Below are positions 10,935-22,960 of a stretch of 64,000 nucleotides of DNA, piece after piece (the stretch's first letter is position 1; every line of letters begins with the position of its first letter). Below the pieces are notes generated by a model that saw nothing but the letters and a program-made list of their open reading frames with translations, had not been told where the DNA came from and did not search any database. The stretch spans positions 69,819,340 to 69,883,339 of the forward strand of contig CM072812.1 of NCBI GenBank assembly GCA_037013495.1. Direction: 5' to 3'. The position numbers were made by a program, and so were the translations under genes. Source of the stretch: Hippophae tibetana. Taxonomy: Eukaryota > Streptophyta > Magnoliopsida > Rosales > Elaeagnaceae.

Positions 10935-12760
10935 AATGTACAAGCCTCGGATACATAAAGTAGAGGTTCAGATGAAATTTTAAGTGGGTTATAGAGCTTC
11001 TTCTAAATAGCTCGAAAAAATAAAGCCAATTCAAGAATGTTCTATGTCCTTGCATGAAATGTGATAATATTTGGGGAAAAAAAGATGAATGTTATAAGAG
11101 AACATATTATAAAAAGTAGGATTGACCAAGACTATATAAATTGAATATTTCATGAGGAGACTACTGATAAGAAGAATTTTGATCCCTCAAGATGATGCTT
11201 CATGAAATATATACAAGCATTGATCACATGGATAACGTTATGAAGATTGCTCATGCTATAGAGAATTTTTTTTTTTTTGTAAGTTACAAAGAAGTCCCTT
11301 TATAAGGATCGTAAAGAATTTACTAAATTTCCTGTAATAGTAAGTTTGTACAACTTGCTCACATTGTCTCTTCAATTGTTAAATAACTGCTTCAACGAAA
11401 TGCTTAAGTTAAGAGAATTTCTCTGTCCTAGTAATAAATTACCTTCGTCCATATATGATTAAGGTGAAGAAAAGCCTATTTAGGTTTGATATGGATTAAG
11501 AAAAGATACATGCATATCCAAATGATTATTTATTTTAATGAAAGAAATATGAGAATGTAAATGATTTTTTGATATGCAAATGCTCACTCAGTCATAAGTA
11601 TAATTATTGGAATTTCTTAATGGTAACTTACAAGCTTTCACCTTGAGTTTACATGAAAAGTAAATTTTTGATGTTAACATTGTTGATTTCGGGTCCTAAA
11701 CAACCTTACAATGACATTAATGTCCATTTGGAGCATTTAATTAATGCATTGAAGTTTTTTTGGAATCATGAACTTATGGAATAATGGAAAAATATTTAAA
11801 TTTTAAATACTTATGTGGAAAAAAATGACTTCTCGACATATGGCAACTTGTTAGGCCATATAACTCATAGGTATAATGCATGTTCAATTCCATTATGTGC
11901 TAAAGGTTGCGGAATAAGAGCTCTTAGTCCTTTCCTCTTAAACCTTCTACCAAACCAAAAAAATTTGAGCCATCTCCGCTTTGCCCGCTACTAGACCTGT
12001 ATATTATTTACTTTTCACATAGGAAGAAGATGTCTTACATTACACACATGAAATTTCTACATCTATGTCACAAACTTCAAAGACAAAAGAAAACTTATAA
12101 TGGAAAAGAAATTATGAGACTTGTTTCTCCTCCTTTGACAAGGAGGGAAATATGATGCGTGCAAAATGGAAAGATATTCAAATGATTTGGCAAGTCAAAC
12201 CTTAAAAGGAAGGATGTTAATAAACATATGAAAGATAAGAAGATAACGTTGAGACAGTAACTAATAGAACAATTGTAGAAGATGATGAACCTAATATTAG
12301 GAGAACACATTGGAAGAAGACATCTATATTCTGAGATTTACCTTATTGGTCTAGCTTGCAATGTCATGCATGTTGAGAAGAACATGTGTTACAATTTTAC
12401 TCGAACCTTGTTTGATATCCCCCAAAAAAACCAAAGCTAGCCTTGCATGTAGCTTAGATATCAAACACCTTGGTATAAGGGATGAGTTAACTCCTCAATA
12501 AAAAAGTGGGAAGTTATATCTCCCTCGTGCTATGTACAACTTGACAAATAAAGAAAAAATATTCTTTGTGGTTGCTAATCAATTATTAAAATTCATGATA
12601 GGTATTCCTCTAACATTCGAACATTGATTTCTTTAAAGAAAAAAACTTTATGGGATGAAATTAAGTGATTCGCATGCCTTAATGCAACAAATATTACATG
12701 TTACTATGATCAATACCTTGGGTAAAGAAAATATAGGGAAAATTTGGGGCTAGGTATATT
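10935..12760 (+). pseudogene. CACTA TNP2 transposase relic
   Basis: The plus strand holds scattered, frame-broken blocks of a plant CACTA TNP2-type transposase. These are an N-terminal CPCMKC zinc-binding block (about 11,045), a MHVEKN block (about 12,365-12,385) and a LYGMK..DSHALMQQ block (about 12,645-12,690). They occur in the same order as in the better-preserved transposase at 38.1-40.4 kb on the minus strand. Stops and shifts are frequent, and the central DDE part is hard to follow. No terminal inverted repeats were found around it, so it is a truncated relic of a separate, older insertion. Confidence 0.7.
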
Positions 12761-15320
12761 AGATACCTTATACTTATACTGCAATATACCCTTAGGACAA
12801 TATAATCACGCACAAAACATACAAAGCTCACCTAAATTGTATGCATTATAAAAGAAAAATCAAGACATGCATGCCATGATAATGAAAATGCATAAACAAT
12901 TAAATAACCTTATTAGGGGAAGCAACACATTCTCCCCATCGACACAAAGTGAGCAATAGTATGTTGTTCTCATCTCAACACATGCATCCTTACAACCATC
13001 TAATAGCATGGTACATGAGATGATGGATGTTGATCATGGACAATCATACTATGATTCCCTAAATGTCAATCATTTTCTAATACGTACACAAGAGATCTTC
13101 AATCTTAACTAGATTTAATTTGAGAAATAAAAAATCGAAAATAAAAAAGGATAGATGGATATGTGATCCACATTAATTTCCTTATTGATATGAAGCATTA
13201 TATTATCTTATTTTTATTCATTGGTGGATTTTGTCTCATTTAAAATTCCTCTAACTAATTCCTTCCCAATTAAGGAGAACTCTATCATTATCTCATATGG
13301 TCCCAAGCATTGAGAAGGAAGGATGCTTTCATAGGTGAAAAGGCATGTGGAGATATTGCTTGTGATCCATATATGTCCGATCGGATCGTAATTAAACATA
13401 ACACAATAAATTAAAAAAATACAAATATATAAATGCAACTAACAAATAAAAAAATGGAATTAAGGGATGAATAAAAAATATTGTTCAACACTATTTTAAT
13501 AGGTTAAAACCCAATTAAATTAGGGGCAAAGCATCATTGAAGCTACACACGGTTGTAACCTAGCCAAACATCTTACAAAATATTAATTGCATATATATAT
13601 TTTATTTACAATAATATATTAGTATATCGTTATAACTTGTATGTATCAATAATATTTAGAAGAAAGGTGGATAAAAGTTATATAAATGAATAGCGAATAA
13701 AATGGTTAAAAAATGTATTTTTATTCACATATTTGAAAAATATTAATTATTTACATACATAGAATTATAATAATATATATTATATAAATATTTTTTATGT
13801 TAATATGATATAATCCGAAAATATTTTATATATTTAAATTTAATTCATGATAATATCAAACATTATAAAATTTTAAAAAAAATAGGATGAGAAACTTAAA
13901 ACTAGAGTTTTTAAGGTTTTTCATTCATATTGTCAAAATTTCTTGTATTTTATTTAATTCTAAATTTTAATTTTATTTAATATTACATTATTTTACATTT
14001 TGTTTTAATAATTTTTCATTTTATTTTAAAATAATTAATATAAATTATTTAATATTTTCAATAGTTTTTCATTCATTTTTATGAGTATTACAAAACTAAC
14101 TTATTTCGTGCATCAAGAAAATGGATGCAACAAACATAAACAAAAATATTGTATTTAGTTTTTTTATTTTTTTAAATGTATGTATTTTTAAATACACTTT
14201 CAAGCTTCTTAAATCATTGGATTATGTTGTGTTATTGTAAGATTTTCAATCCACACACATTATAAATTACAAGTTTAAATTATAGTAAATATTAATTTAA
14301 CACAAATTTAACTGTTTTTCTTTAATTTTTGTTATTAATCATGCAGGGCGTCTAATGACACATATACCATAGCTACAAAATATTTATCATTGTATATTTT
14401 TTACTTCTAAATATTTAAATATAATTTTTTTAATTTGTATAAAAAATTTACTTGAATCCACTCAAAATATATTTTTGATTTAGCCGGGCAAAACCCTCTA
14501 ATTTTATAGTATTGTAGCCTTAAAGTTATACATTCTCGGAATTACCCTTCACAAAATCATACATATATTCTTCATATCTTCCTATAAATTTGTCCCTAAG
14601 AAAAACAAAATCAAGATCTAGGAAAAAACAAAAATATGCAAACTGTGTATAACAAAGAAATATATTCATGATGATCTTGAAATTGATATATAATAGATGA
14701 TATGTTGGGTGATGAATATGAAGAGATAATACGGTGGATTTTGTAGATGTGTTACAAACAAAGGACAAAAATAAAAAGGGATATATATATATATATGATC
14801 CTTGAATCCTAGTAAAGTAGGGTACTAATTTCTAACTTGATGCAAGTAGGGGGATGAACCCTACTTCCCATAACATGCACGTGGACCCATGCATCTCTTT
14901 ATACTTTCTAGCTCTTGAACTTATTAATTTAGTAATATATATTATCAAAGGAAAATAATGGATTTATAGTATTCAGTGAACTCATACAAATTAACTTTTT
15001 TAATACGTTGCAGTTGAATGGTTGGGAATTTGAAGGAAACTATTTTAAGAAATTAATAACCAAATTTTACCAATTATACTAAAAAAACTTATTAATAAAA
15101 ATGAAAATTAATGATATTAATTTATAAATTTTTACTCACATGGATTATATGGTCACATGACAAAATAATGTAGGAAAAACATATTTCTTTTACATATTTT
15201 TTTTCTTCTAAATATCAATAAGAAATAGCATAATCAACTAAAAGAGTGACAGTTTAGTAAGGTGTACCATTGTCTTATAAACTGAAAATCAAGTATTCAA
15301 ATTATACATAATTGAATAAT
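12761..15320. other. AT-rich DNA, no gene seen
   Basis: No recognisable coding region. It includes a TA microsatellite near 14,782-14,797, a small hairpin (AAGTAGGG / CCCTACTT) near 14,845-14,870, and at 14,225-14,380 one copy of a repeat whose inverted partner lies at 24.6 kb. Confidence 0.45.
14225..14380 (-). repeat. dispersed repeat, inverted partner at 24.60-24.77 kb
   Basis: The reverse complement of about 24,596-24,765 matches this stretch over roughly 140 bp with scattered differences, including the GC-rich core GCAGGGCGTCTA and the ends TGACAC and AAATTACAAGTTTA. The bases CATAGCTACAAAA that follow TGACACATATAC here are found, in the partner, on the far side of the hAT-like element (near 22,960). 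This copy therefore looks like the uninterrupted version of that locus. Confidence 0.7.
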
Positions 15321-15325
15321 AATTA

Positions 15326-15549
15326 TGTCAAATTGTGTTTTCTAATTATTATCAGATGTATATTTTCATATATTCTTTTTGTTCTCTTCTTTATGTACAA
15401 ATGTATAGTATTTGTATACACAATAAAACGGAAAGTAAACAGATTATAACAATATTAATTTCCCACTATTATTTTTGTCTGCTGATTATCTGCCATAATT
15501 TCTGCATTGTTGTTTCCATGTTGTCTGCCATATTACTCACATGCCAACA
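15326..15549 (-). repeat. copia 3' LTR (224 bp)
   Basis: In element orientation it runs from TGTTGGCATGTG (at 15,549) to TTTGACA (at 15,326). It matches the 5' LTR at 20,704-20,927 with three substitutions in 224 positions. The LTR would supply polyadenylation signals for the element transcript. Confidence 0.96.
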
Positions 15550-15560
15550 CTTTCCCTCAA
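15550..15560 (-). other. polypurine tract
   Basis: TTGAGGGAAAG on the minus strand lies immediately before the 3' LTR and overlaps the end of the polyprotein frame. It is the plus-strand DNA primer site, nearly identical to the tract at 298-308. Confidence 0.88.
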
Positions 15561-16318
15561 GGTGGTGCATATATGTCTCTTATGCCCAACTTGTCAAGTG
15601 AGTTGTAAAAGTTCTTTGCAGACACAGATTTTGTGAGTATATCAGCCAATTGGTCTTCTGACTTAACAAATGGAAGCTTAATAATCTTTTCTTCAAGATT
15701 CTGTTTGATGAAGTTCCGATCCACTTCAACGTGCTTCGTGCGATCATGTTGAACTGGGTTGTGAGAGATGGCAATGGCTGCTTTGTTATCACAAAATAAG
15801 TTCATTTCAGAGTTAGGAGCAACACCAATCTCAGTTAGAAGTTTTTTCAACCACAGGAGCTCACATATTCCCTTGACCATTCCTCGAAATTCAGCTTCAG
15901 CACTAGATAAGGCAACTACCTTTTGCTTCTTGCTCCTCCATGTAACAAGATTTCCCCCCACAAAGGTGAAGTACCCAGCAGTAGATTTCCTATCCTTCAT
16001 ATTCCCTGCCCAGTCTGAATCTGTATATCCAAGGACTTCCAATTGGCCATTCTTTGAAAACATAAGTCCTTTTCCAGGGGAGGACTTTAAATAACGAAGT
16101 ATTCGCATGACCGCATCCATATGGTCTTCACTTGGGCAGTGCATGAACTGACTCACGACGCTCACAGCATAAGCAATATCAGGTCGAGTATGAGATAAAT
16201 ATATGAGTTTACCTACTAACCGTTGATATCTCTGTTTATCTGTTGGTACTTGGTCCACATATTCTCCGAGTTTATGATTTTGAACCATTAGAATATCGAC
16301 AGGTTTACAATCTAGTAG
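15557..16318 (-). pseudogene. copia RNase H domain (after in-frame stop)
   Basis: This is the C-terminal RNase H of the copia polyprotein. The catalytic acids are in TDSDWAG, SSAEAE and CDNKAA, all intact, and the domain ends IYAPP then stop, as usual for this lineage. It is in the same frame as the reverse transcriptase segment but separated from it by TGA at 16,319-16,321, where family members have a glycine (GGA), so a G>T change is the likely cause. The start of the open part is set only by that stop; no independent start codon is expected because the protein is made as a polyprotein. Confidence 0.93.
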
Positions 16319-17749
16319 TCATGCCTCTGCCAGTAGGTCCAAAGTATATTTCCTTTGGGAAAGACATATGCCTTGTTTTGATCTTGTTACCTCAATACCT
16401 AAGAAGTATTTGAGCCCTCCCAAATTCTTCATTTCAAACTCATTTGACAGTTGTTCTTGAAGCTTAGAGATTTCTTCTTTATCATCTCCTGTAATGATCA
16501 TGTCATCTACATAGACTATAAGGGCTGTTATCTTCCCTAATCGATGTTTTAGGAAAAGAGTATGATCAGAGTTGCTTTGTTGGAACCCATATTTCTTCAT
16601 TGCTGAACTCAACCTACCAAACCATGCTCGAGGTGATTGTTTTAGTCCATACAATGCTCATTGTAATCTACATGCAGTTTCTTTTCCTGTTGTAACAGTA
16701 TATCCTGGTGGGATATCCATATAAATCTCTTCCTCAAGATCACCATGAAGGAAGGCATTTTTTACGTCAAGTTGGTGCAATGGCCAATCTAAATTTGCCG
16801 CAAGAGATAACAAGACTCTAACGGTTTTTAGTTTAGCCACAGGTGAGAAGGTTTCTTGATAATCTATCTCGTGTTTCTGTGTATATCCTTTTGCTACAAG
16901 TCTCGCCTTGTATCGATCAACTAACCCATCTGCTTTATATTTAATGGAGAAAATCCACTTGCATCCTACCATCTTCCTCCCTTGAGGCAACTCGCTTAAC
17001 ACCCGTGTGTTATTCTTCTGCAATGCCTCAAATTCCTCTTTTATAGCTTGAGCCCATTTTGGATCAGATAAGGCTTCTTCAATGCTACCTGGAATTTGAC
17101 ACGAGGAGAGTGTTTGTGCAAATGCCCTGATAGGTTCTGATAACCTTTGAGTTGATACATAATTTGCTATTGGATACTTGGATTGTCGTTCTTCTCTTTC
17201 TGGGGAGTATCGATTTGGAGGTTTGCCTCGATTGTGTCTGAAAGGTAAAACATAACCAACAGTTGTATCTATAGCATTAGTTTGTAAAGGTGTGATAGGA
17301 TAGCTTACCTTAGGAGTATTCTCAGCAGGAAGATCATTGGGTACTAGGGAGTGGAGGGGTACATCAACCACTTCATCTTCTAGAGATTCAATTACTACTC
17401 CAGCTTCAGTTCTTCGAAGTTCAAGCTCGGGTCTAGATACTGGCTCCTCCATATGATTGGCATGATCTGAGTATGTTGGACTAGTGTTTAATATTTCAAC
17501 ATCAAGCCAATTTCGTTCTTCACCATAACTCTCCTCCTGAAGAGTGGAATTGGATACCGGTGATGGGAAAAAACATTCTGATTCGAGGAAAGTGACATCC
17601 ATGGTAATATAGGTTCTTTTAGTAATTGGATCATAGCATCGATAACCCTTTTTTTTGTATGCCATACCCCAAGAACATACAGCGGACAACACATGGATCC
17701 AACTTAGTTCGTTGATTTTTATGGAGGTGGACAAAAGCAACACATCCAA
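16319..17749 (-). pseudogene. copia reverse transcriptase domain, one internal stop
   Basis: The RVT_2 reverse transcriptase of Ty1/copia. The N-terminal linker, the [11 protein letters not shown] block, the [13 protein letters not shown] block, the LYGLKQSPRAW block and the catalytic YVDD box are all present. TGA at 16,658-16,660 interrupts it just before LYGLKQ, where the family normally has an Arg or Lys; CGA>TGA, a CpG transition, explains it. The upstream frame joins the integrase frame only across a +1 frameshift at the A8 run (17,649-17,656 on the plus strand). Confidence 0.95.
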
Positions 17750-18566
17750 AAATTTGGGGCGGAAGCATCAAAATAGTAGGCAAGGGAAGATGATGAGATA
17801 ACACCTTTAATGGAGTCTGAAATTGTAAGGTTTTTGTGGGCATACGATTTAGTAGATACACCGCTGTAGTAATAGCATCACTCCAGTATTTATTAGGCAT
17901 ATGTGCACCGATTAGTAAAGCCCGAGCCGTTTCTAAAATATGCCGATTCTTCCTCTCCGCAGTCCCATTCTGTTGTGGGGTTTGTGAACACGAGGTTTCA
18001 TGGAGAATACCATGGTTGTCCAAGTATGTCCGAAATTGTTGATTAACATACTCCCCTCCATTATCAGACCTAAGTATCTTAATTTTTTCAGAAAATTGTG
18101 TCTGAACCATGGTGTGAAACAGGTGAAATGTAGCAAATACTTCATCTTTATGTTTGAGAAGGTAGAGCCATGTCATTCGTGTACAATCATCAACAAAAAT
18201 AACAAACCAACGATTACCCGATGACGTAATGACCGGGGAAGGTCCCCACACATCAGAATGTACTAAAGCAAAAGGAGTCACACTTTTATTCATGCTCATA
18301 GGATAAGATGCCCTATGACTTTTTGCTAGGATACAAGTATCACATTTGAAATCTGAATGTGTGATATTTGAAAATAAACTGGGGAGTAGGTGCTTTAAAT
18401 ACCCGAATGATGGATGTCCAAATCTACGATGACATAGCCAAATCTGTCGTTCCTTGTTACCAACAATGTTTTGCATATGATTGGCTCTTCCTGAACTGAG
18501 GTCATCCACATAATATAGCCCTCTTCTCCTAGTACCACGCCCAATGATCTCCTTGGTGAGAATATC
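17631..18566 (-). pseudogene. copia integrase domain
   Basis: Integrase inserts the cDNA into the host genome. The GAG_pre-integrase/zinc part shows HRRFGH followed by CDTC (an HHCC arrangement). The catalytic core has D in HSDVWG, D in RSDNGGEY and E in GTAERKN, with exactly 35 residues between the last two acids (DD35E). The frame is open from just after the TAG at 18,567 to a stop at 17,631, but the proper reading leaves this frame at the A8 run near 17,650: the codons after it match the family only in the next frame. All catalytic residues are intact. Confidence 0.95.
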
Positions 18567-19868
18567 CTATAGAAGGCAAAAAGTAGAATACATCAGTACT
18601 ACACAGTTAAGATCTGAAGTGACCTGACTTACAGACATTAGTCGGTTTGATAGAGAGGGTACAAGTAAAGTATTAGATAATGATAATGAAGGAGATAAGG
18701 TCACTGTTCCAGCTCTTGTAACTGGATAAGTGACCCCATTTGCATTGGCAACACGACTCCGTCTTGGCTGGGTTGTTTTTGAGAGATCGTTTGGGTCAAA
18801 TGTCATGTGATCTGTAGCTCCAGAGTCCAGAATCCAATCCTCCTTATCACTATGAGTAGAGATGTGAAATGCTTTACTTGAAATACCTGGATCCTGTGAA
18901 GATTCGGCCTGAGAAGTAAGGGATAGTGAGGCATTATTGGTAGCCACAGTGGCTCGCCCAGTGGTGTCCCGTTTCTTCCGTGCTTGAAGATCATTCCACC
19001 ATTCTGGATACCCATGGAGTTTGAAGCAGTTTTCACGGGTGTGTTTGGAGTTTCCGCAATGGCCACATTTTATGTCAAGAGATGGTGGATTTCCCGTGGA
19101 TTTCTTGCTACCCAAGGAAGTTCCTGTTTTTGGTGGCAGTAGATTATGGTGTCCCTTGACCCCTTTAAAAGCCATAACTGCTCCGGGTGTCGTATCTACA
19201 CCTGTGATCATCACGGTCTGCCTGACCTCTTCCCTACGGACGAATCCATAGGCTTGTTCCACCGTAGGGAATGGTTTGATCTGAAGCACATCACTTCGAG
19301 TTTTATCCAATCTATCGTCAAGGCCATCGAGGAAGGTATACACTCGATCTTCCTGTACGATGGAGTTGTATTTTTGTATGTCAATCGCACACTCCATTGG
19401 ATTAGGACGACGGAAATCAATTTCACGCCACAACCCTTGAAGGTCATTGTAGTATTTTTCAATGGATCCACCCGCTTGCTTCGTACGAGTAACTTGACGG
19501 CGAAGATCATACACCTGAGACGTGTCTGTCCCATCATAGTAAGTGGTAGCCACCGAATCCCAAACCTGTTTTGCAGTTGGGAATCGGATAAAATTTGCAA
19601 TTAAGGAGGGGTCCATCGAATTGATCAACCATCCTTTAACAATGGCATTTTCAGTACGCCATCTCCTAAATGAGGGGTCGGTTTCAACAGGTTGAGGAAA
19701 GTCCCCATTAATATATCCCAGTTTGTCTTTGCCAGAGATATACATCTCCACCACCTGGGACCATAAGGCATAGTTGGATCCTCCCAACTTGATACTAATG
19801 GGAGTAGTCGACGCTTCAGTTGACGGAGGTTGTGAGCTAATCTGAGCTCTAGTTAAAACTTCCGTCAT
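18567..19868 (-). pseudogene. copia gag and protease region, ends at premature TAG
   Basis: The gag shell protein includes the N-terminal SIKLGGSNYALWS block and the UBN2/Retrotran_gag fold. A zinc knuckle CX2CX4HX4C (19,026-19,067) precedes an aspartic protease with the DSGAT active site (18,813-18,827). The first ATG in this frame is at 19,868; a TTG at 19,889 is in frame but an unlikely start. The frame ends at TAG (18,567-18,569). The same frame resumes directly with the integrase, and family members lack a stop here, so this is most simply a CAG>TAG nonsense change and not a programmed stop. Confidence 0.93.
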
Positions 19869-19889
19869 TTTCGCCGTTAAATCTTCCAA

Positions 19890-20691
19890 TATGAAATTTT
19901 TTACAAAACAGCCACTATATAAATGAAAAAAAACACAATTCGTAACCCTAAACCTAATTTCCCTCTCGCAAGCGGCGCCTTCCCTCTCCTTCCTACGCGA
20001 TTTCAGGAGATGGTCGAGCAGCTTCCTCGCGCAGTTTCCTCTGCACGTCGAGCAGCTTCCTCGCGCAGTTTCCTCTGCGCAGCGTCTTCTTCGTTCCTTG
20101 GTGCAGCGGCGCCCTTTTTCTTCTGATTCCTTGTGTGAATCGATCAGCTGCAGCCGGAGTTTCAGAAAGTTTTACTCAGCGTTATGTTTCCCTGCAAGCT
20201 CTAGCCGAAAAACCTGAGTTGTATTCTGTTTCTTTTGCGAAATGATAGTTTCCTCTGGAAAATAGGTATTGTTGGATGCTCCTCTCTGTCTTTCCTTCTT
20301 CTTCTTTGTTCGTTTCTATTCAGATTTCCAGAATATGAAAAACGCCTCTTATTTTCCCTTTTTTTTTCCAATATTGTAACTGATCGGTTTTTATTCCAAC
20401 CTATACATAAAAAACAGCGATTCACGTCAATGGCTTCTGGCCTAACAAACGCTGACTTGATTTTTTCTTTCAGAACTACTTCTACAGCACAACACTATTA
20501 ATCAATCTCTGTGATTCATTTTTTTCCTCGAGAAAATATTGTTGGTACAGTTTCACGAGTAAACCAAGATTGCCACACCAAAAAATCAGAGATAAAACCG
20601 AAGGTAAGTGTAAACCAGAATGGTTACACCAGAAATCAGAAATTAAATTTTCTGAGAACAGAAAACAGCAGAGTAGGTAATTCCATACCTT
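19890..20691 (-). other. copia 5' leader (about 0.8 kb)
   Basis: The untranslated leader between the primer site and gag. It is far more GC-rich than the flanks (especially 19,970-20,160) and long for a copia element. It contains a tandem duplication of 34 bp (20,013-20,080, GTCGAGCAGCTTCCTCGCGC repeated). No ORF with recognisable content was seen in either strand. Packaging and dimerisation signals would be expected here but are not identified. Confidence 0.7.
20013..20080. repeat. 34-bp tandem repeat x 2 in copia leader
   Basis: GTCGAGCAGCTTCCTCGCGC starts at 20,013 and again at 20,047. The two 34-bp units are identical except at the final base or two. Confidence 0.85.
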
Positions 20692-20703
20692 GCTCTGATA
20701 CCA
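20692..20703 (-). other. primer binding site for initiator tRNA-Met
   Basis: TGGTATCAGAGC on the minus strand directly abuts the 5' LTR. This 12-mer is complementary to the 3' end of plant initiator tRNA-Met, the standard minus-strand primer of copia elements. Confidence 0.95.
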
Positions 20704-20927
20704 TGTCAAATTGTGTTTTCTGATTATTATCAGATGTATATTTTCATATATTCTTTTTGTTCTCTTCTTTATGTACAAATGTATAGTATTTGTATACACA
20801 ATAAAACGGAAAGTAAACAGATTATAACAATATTAATTTCCCACTATTATTTTTGTCTGCTGATTATCTGTCATAATTTCTGCATTGTTGTTTCCATGTT
20901 GTCTGTCATATTACTCACATGCCAACA
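20704..20927 (-). repeat. copia 5' LTR (224 bp)
   Basis: Same ends as the 3' LTR (TGTTGG...TTTGACA in element orientation), the same length and three substitutions apart. It would contain the element promoter. Followed by the AATTA target duplication at 20,928-20,932. Confidence 0.96.
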
Positions 20928-20932
20928 AATTA

Positions 20933-22960
20933 TACCATTATAATCTTATAATTATTAAAAATTTAAAATATATAGTTATACTTAATTCTCTTTAAATTTA
21001 ATTGGAAATAAAACAGTATAAAATAGTATATTTACGTAAAAATATGTTGAGGATCATATCATCTTTATAAGGATGATATAATCAAAATTATTGATGTAGA
21101 TGGCCAATTAATAAGCTCCACGTGTTGCAATTAAGGAAGGTAAGATAGAAAAGTACCTGAAATTTGATTGGTGGAGAAGCAAAAATATAGGCAAACCGCA
21201 TAGTAAGGTTAGGAAGGGACATCGTTTTTTGGGATTATTTATTTTAAAAAGAAGAAAAGGGGAGAGATGGGGTATCAGTGCACATGGGGTTAGTGGAATG
21301 GTCAGATTTGGTGAATGCAAAAGTATGTTAATAAATTAAAAATATAATATTTTTTTAATTTATAATATTAAAATAATATCTCCTTAATATTTAATAAATT
21401 TTAATTAAAAATATTTTATATGAATAATTTTAAATATATACCAATTTTTTAATAGTAAAAATATATAAATTTTTATTGTTATAAATTATAAGTATATTAT
21501 TTTTGTTATTTTTTTAAATATGTTTTACCAACTGAAAACTGTTTCATTCCGTTTTAATTTTTCTCTTTTATTAAATTAAAGGGGCTTTAAAAAAAATAAG
21601 ACACAGTTTTAATTTAAAGGGAAATAAAAGCATCTCCAACAACTTCTGTAGATAATGAATTTATTTGTACGTAAAAGTACTAATTTTGTTGTTTATTTTT
21701 CTTTTTTTCTATCCGTTTATTTTTTTTATTAATTTGGGTAATATAATATATAAATTTTATAAACATAACCAATTTTAATACCAAAATTTTTAATTTGATG
21801 AATTTAATTAGAATAATTAATTAAAAATATTTTTAACTTTGAAATAATTATAGACTGATTTGGTAAGTTGATTAAATTTGTAAAAATATAAACTAATTTG
21901 GTACTTGAAAAAAATTTAGTTTTTTTTAAATGTAATTGATCTGTGCTGCTAAAGACCTACCGCACGGATGCTACAAGTAGAAGATGCCATTAATTATCTT
22001 GTCTTTGTTAAAATCTGTTTTTGTTTGGATTTTTTTATATATACTAAAAAAAAGTGAAAAGTTTCACTCTTTTAAAATAATATTATAAATATTGATTATA
22101 ATTACATACTTAATAATAGAGATATAAATTAAGATGTGATCTTAATAAAATTTATGAAATAATTCATTAACTTTTAAAACTCATTTTATATTATCTTATT
22201 TAATTTTAAATAAAATGAGATGATATAATAGTAAAACAGTATTAATTAAGATATTTTATTTGTTTTTAATGAGTTTAAATAAAATAAGAAATAATACAAA
22301 AATAATTAAAAATATAATAAATGATAATTTAATAAATAATAATAATAATATAATATTTGTTTAAAGCTAAGTTAAGACTATGATTTAAACGAGATAAAAT
22401 TTTATTTAAATGAAATAAAATAATATTGTAGTATAAATTCATTAGAAATATTAAATAAAACAATATCGTTTACTTTATATCTCTACCTCATAATAAATTT
22501 GTGTTATCACTCTATTGCAACCACCACTAGCTATTATTAATAAGTTGAAAAAAATTACATAAAATTCATTACAATTTAGATAAAAGTGTCAATTAAGTTT
22601 CTCAAATTAAGTCTTAGCATGTGTTTAGTTCATTAAATTTAAAAATGTGTTTCTAATCATCAATTTTGAAAAAAGTCAATTAAAGATAAATATTTTTTTA
22701 ATAATTTTTTTTTAAAATATTATGATTTCTTATAAAATGTTACTTTTATCATTGTTAATAGTTCGTGTTCTATCCTATTTTAATTACTTAACAGAAAAAA
22801 TAATATTTTAATAAAACATTATTAAAATAATATTATTTATCTTTAACTTATTTAATTTTTTAAAACTAAAAAATTAAAAAAATATATTTTAAAAATTAAG
22901 TAACTAAACCATATCAACTTCTTAATCTAGTCTAATACCATTCTCCCTGTATAACTTTTG
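20933..22960. other. intergenic DNA; one GC-richer island at 21.10-21.32 kb
   Basis: Mostly AT-rich with no coding content. The island at about 21,110-21,320 is distinctly less AT-rich and contains a CCACGTG G-box (about 21,118-21,124) and an ATTGG (CCAAT) box about 40 bp further. These motifs are common in plant promoters, but no gene was found on either side within range, so this may be a stranded promoter fragment or chance. The minus-strand ORF across it (70 codons) has no recognisable content. Confidence 0.4.

Larger units (their letters stand above)
15326..20927 (-). mobile_element. complete Ty1/copia LTR retrotransposon (5.6 kb)
   Basis: A structurally complete copia element lies on the minus strand. 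It has 224-bp LTRs at both ends (three differences between them), a 5-bp target duplication AATTA at 15,321-15,325 and 20,928-20,932, and a primer site complementary to initiator tRNA-Met abutting the 5' LTR. A polypurine tract abuts the 3' LTR, and the order gag, protease, integrase, reverse transcriptase, RNase H identifies Ty1/copia (RE1/RE2-like). The reading frame carries three in-frame stops and one frameshift, so the copy is not autonomous. The low LTR divergence indicates a recent insertion. Confidence 0.97.

Noticed and set aside
14845-14870. Hairpin as a microRNA precursor
   Set aside because: The stem is only about eight base pairs, far too short for a plant precursor.
15768-16094. 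108-codon plus-strand ORF
   Set aside because: Antisense to the copia RNase H and LTR-proximal region; no independent coding signal.
19146-19604. 152-codon plus-strand ORF
   Set aside because: It is the complement of copia gag, whose sense frame has the gag, zinc-knuckle and protease motifs.
18567-20126. TTG at 19,889 as the gag start
   Set aside because: An ATG in the same frame lies 21 bases downstream, and a non-ATG start is unlikely without support.
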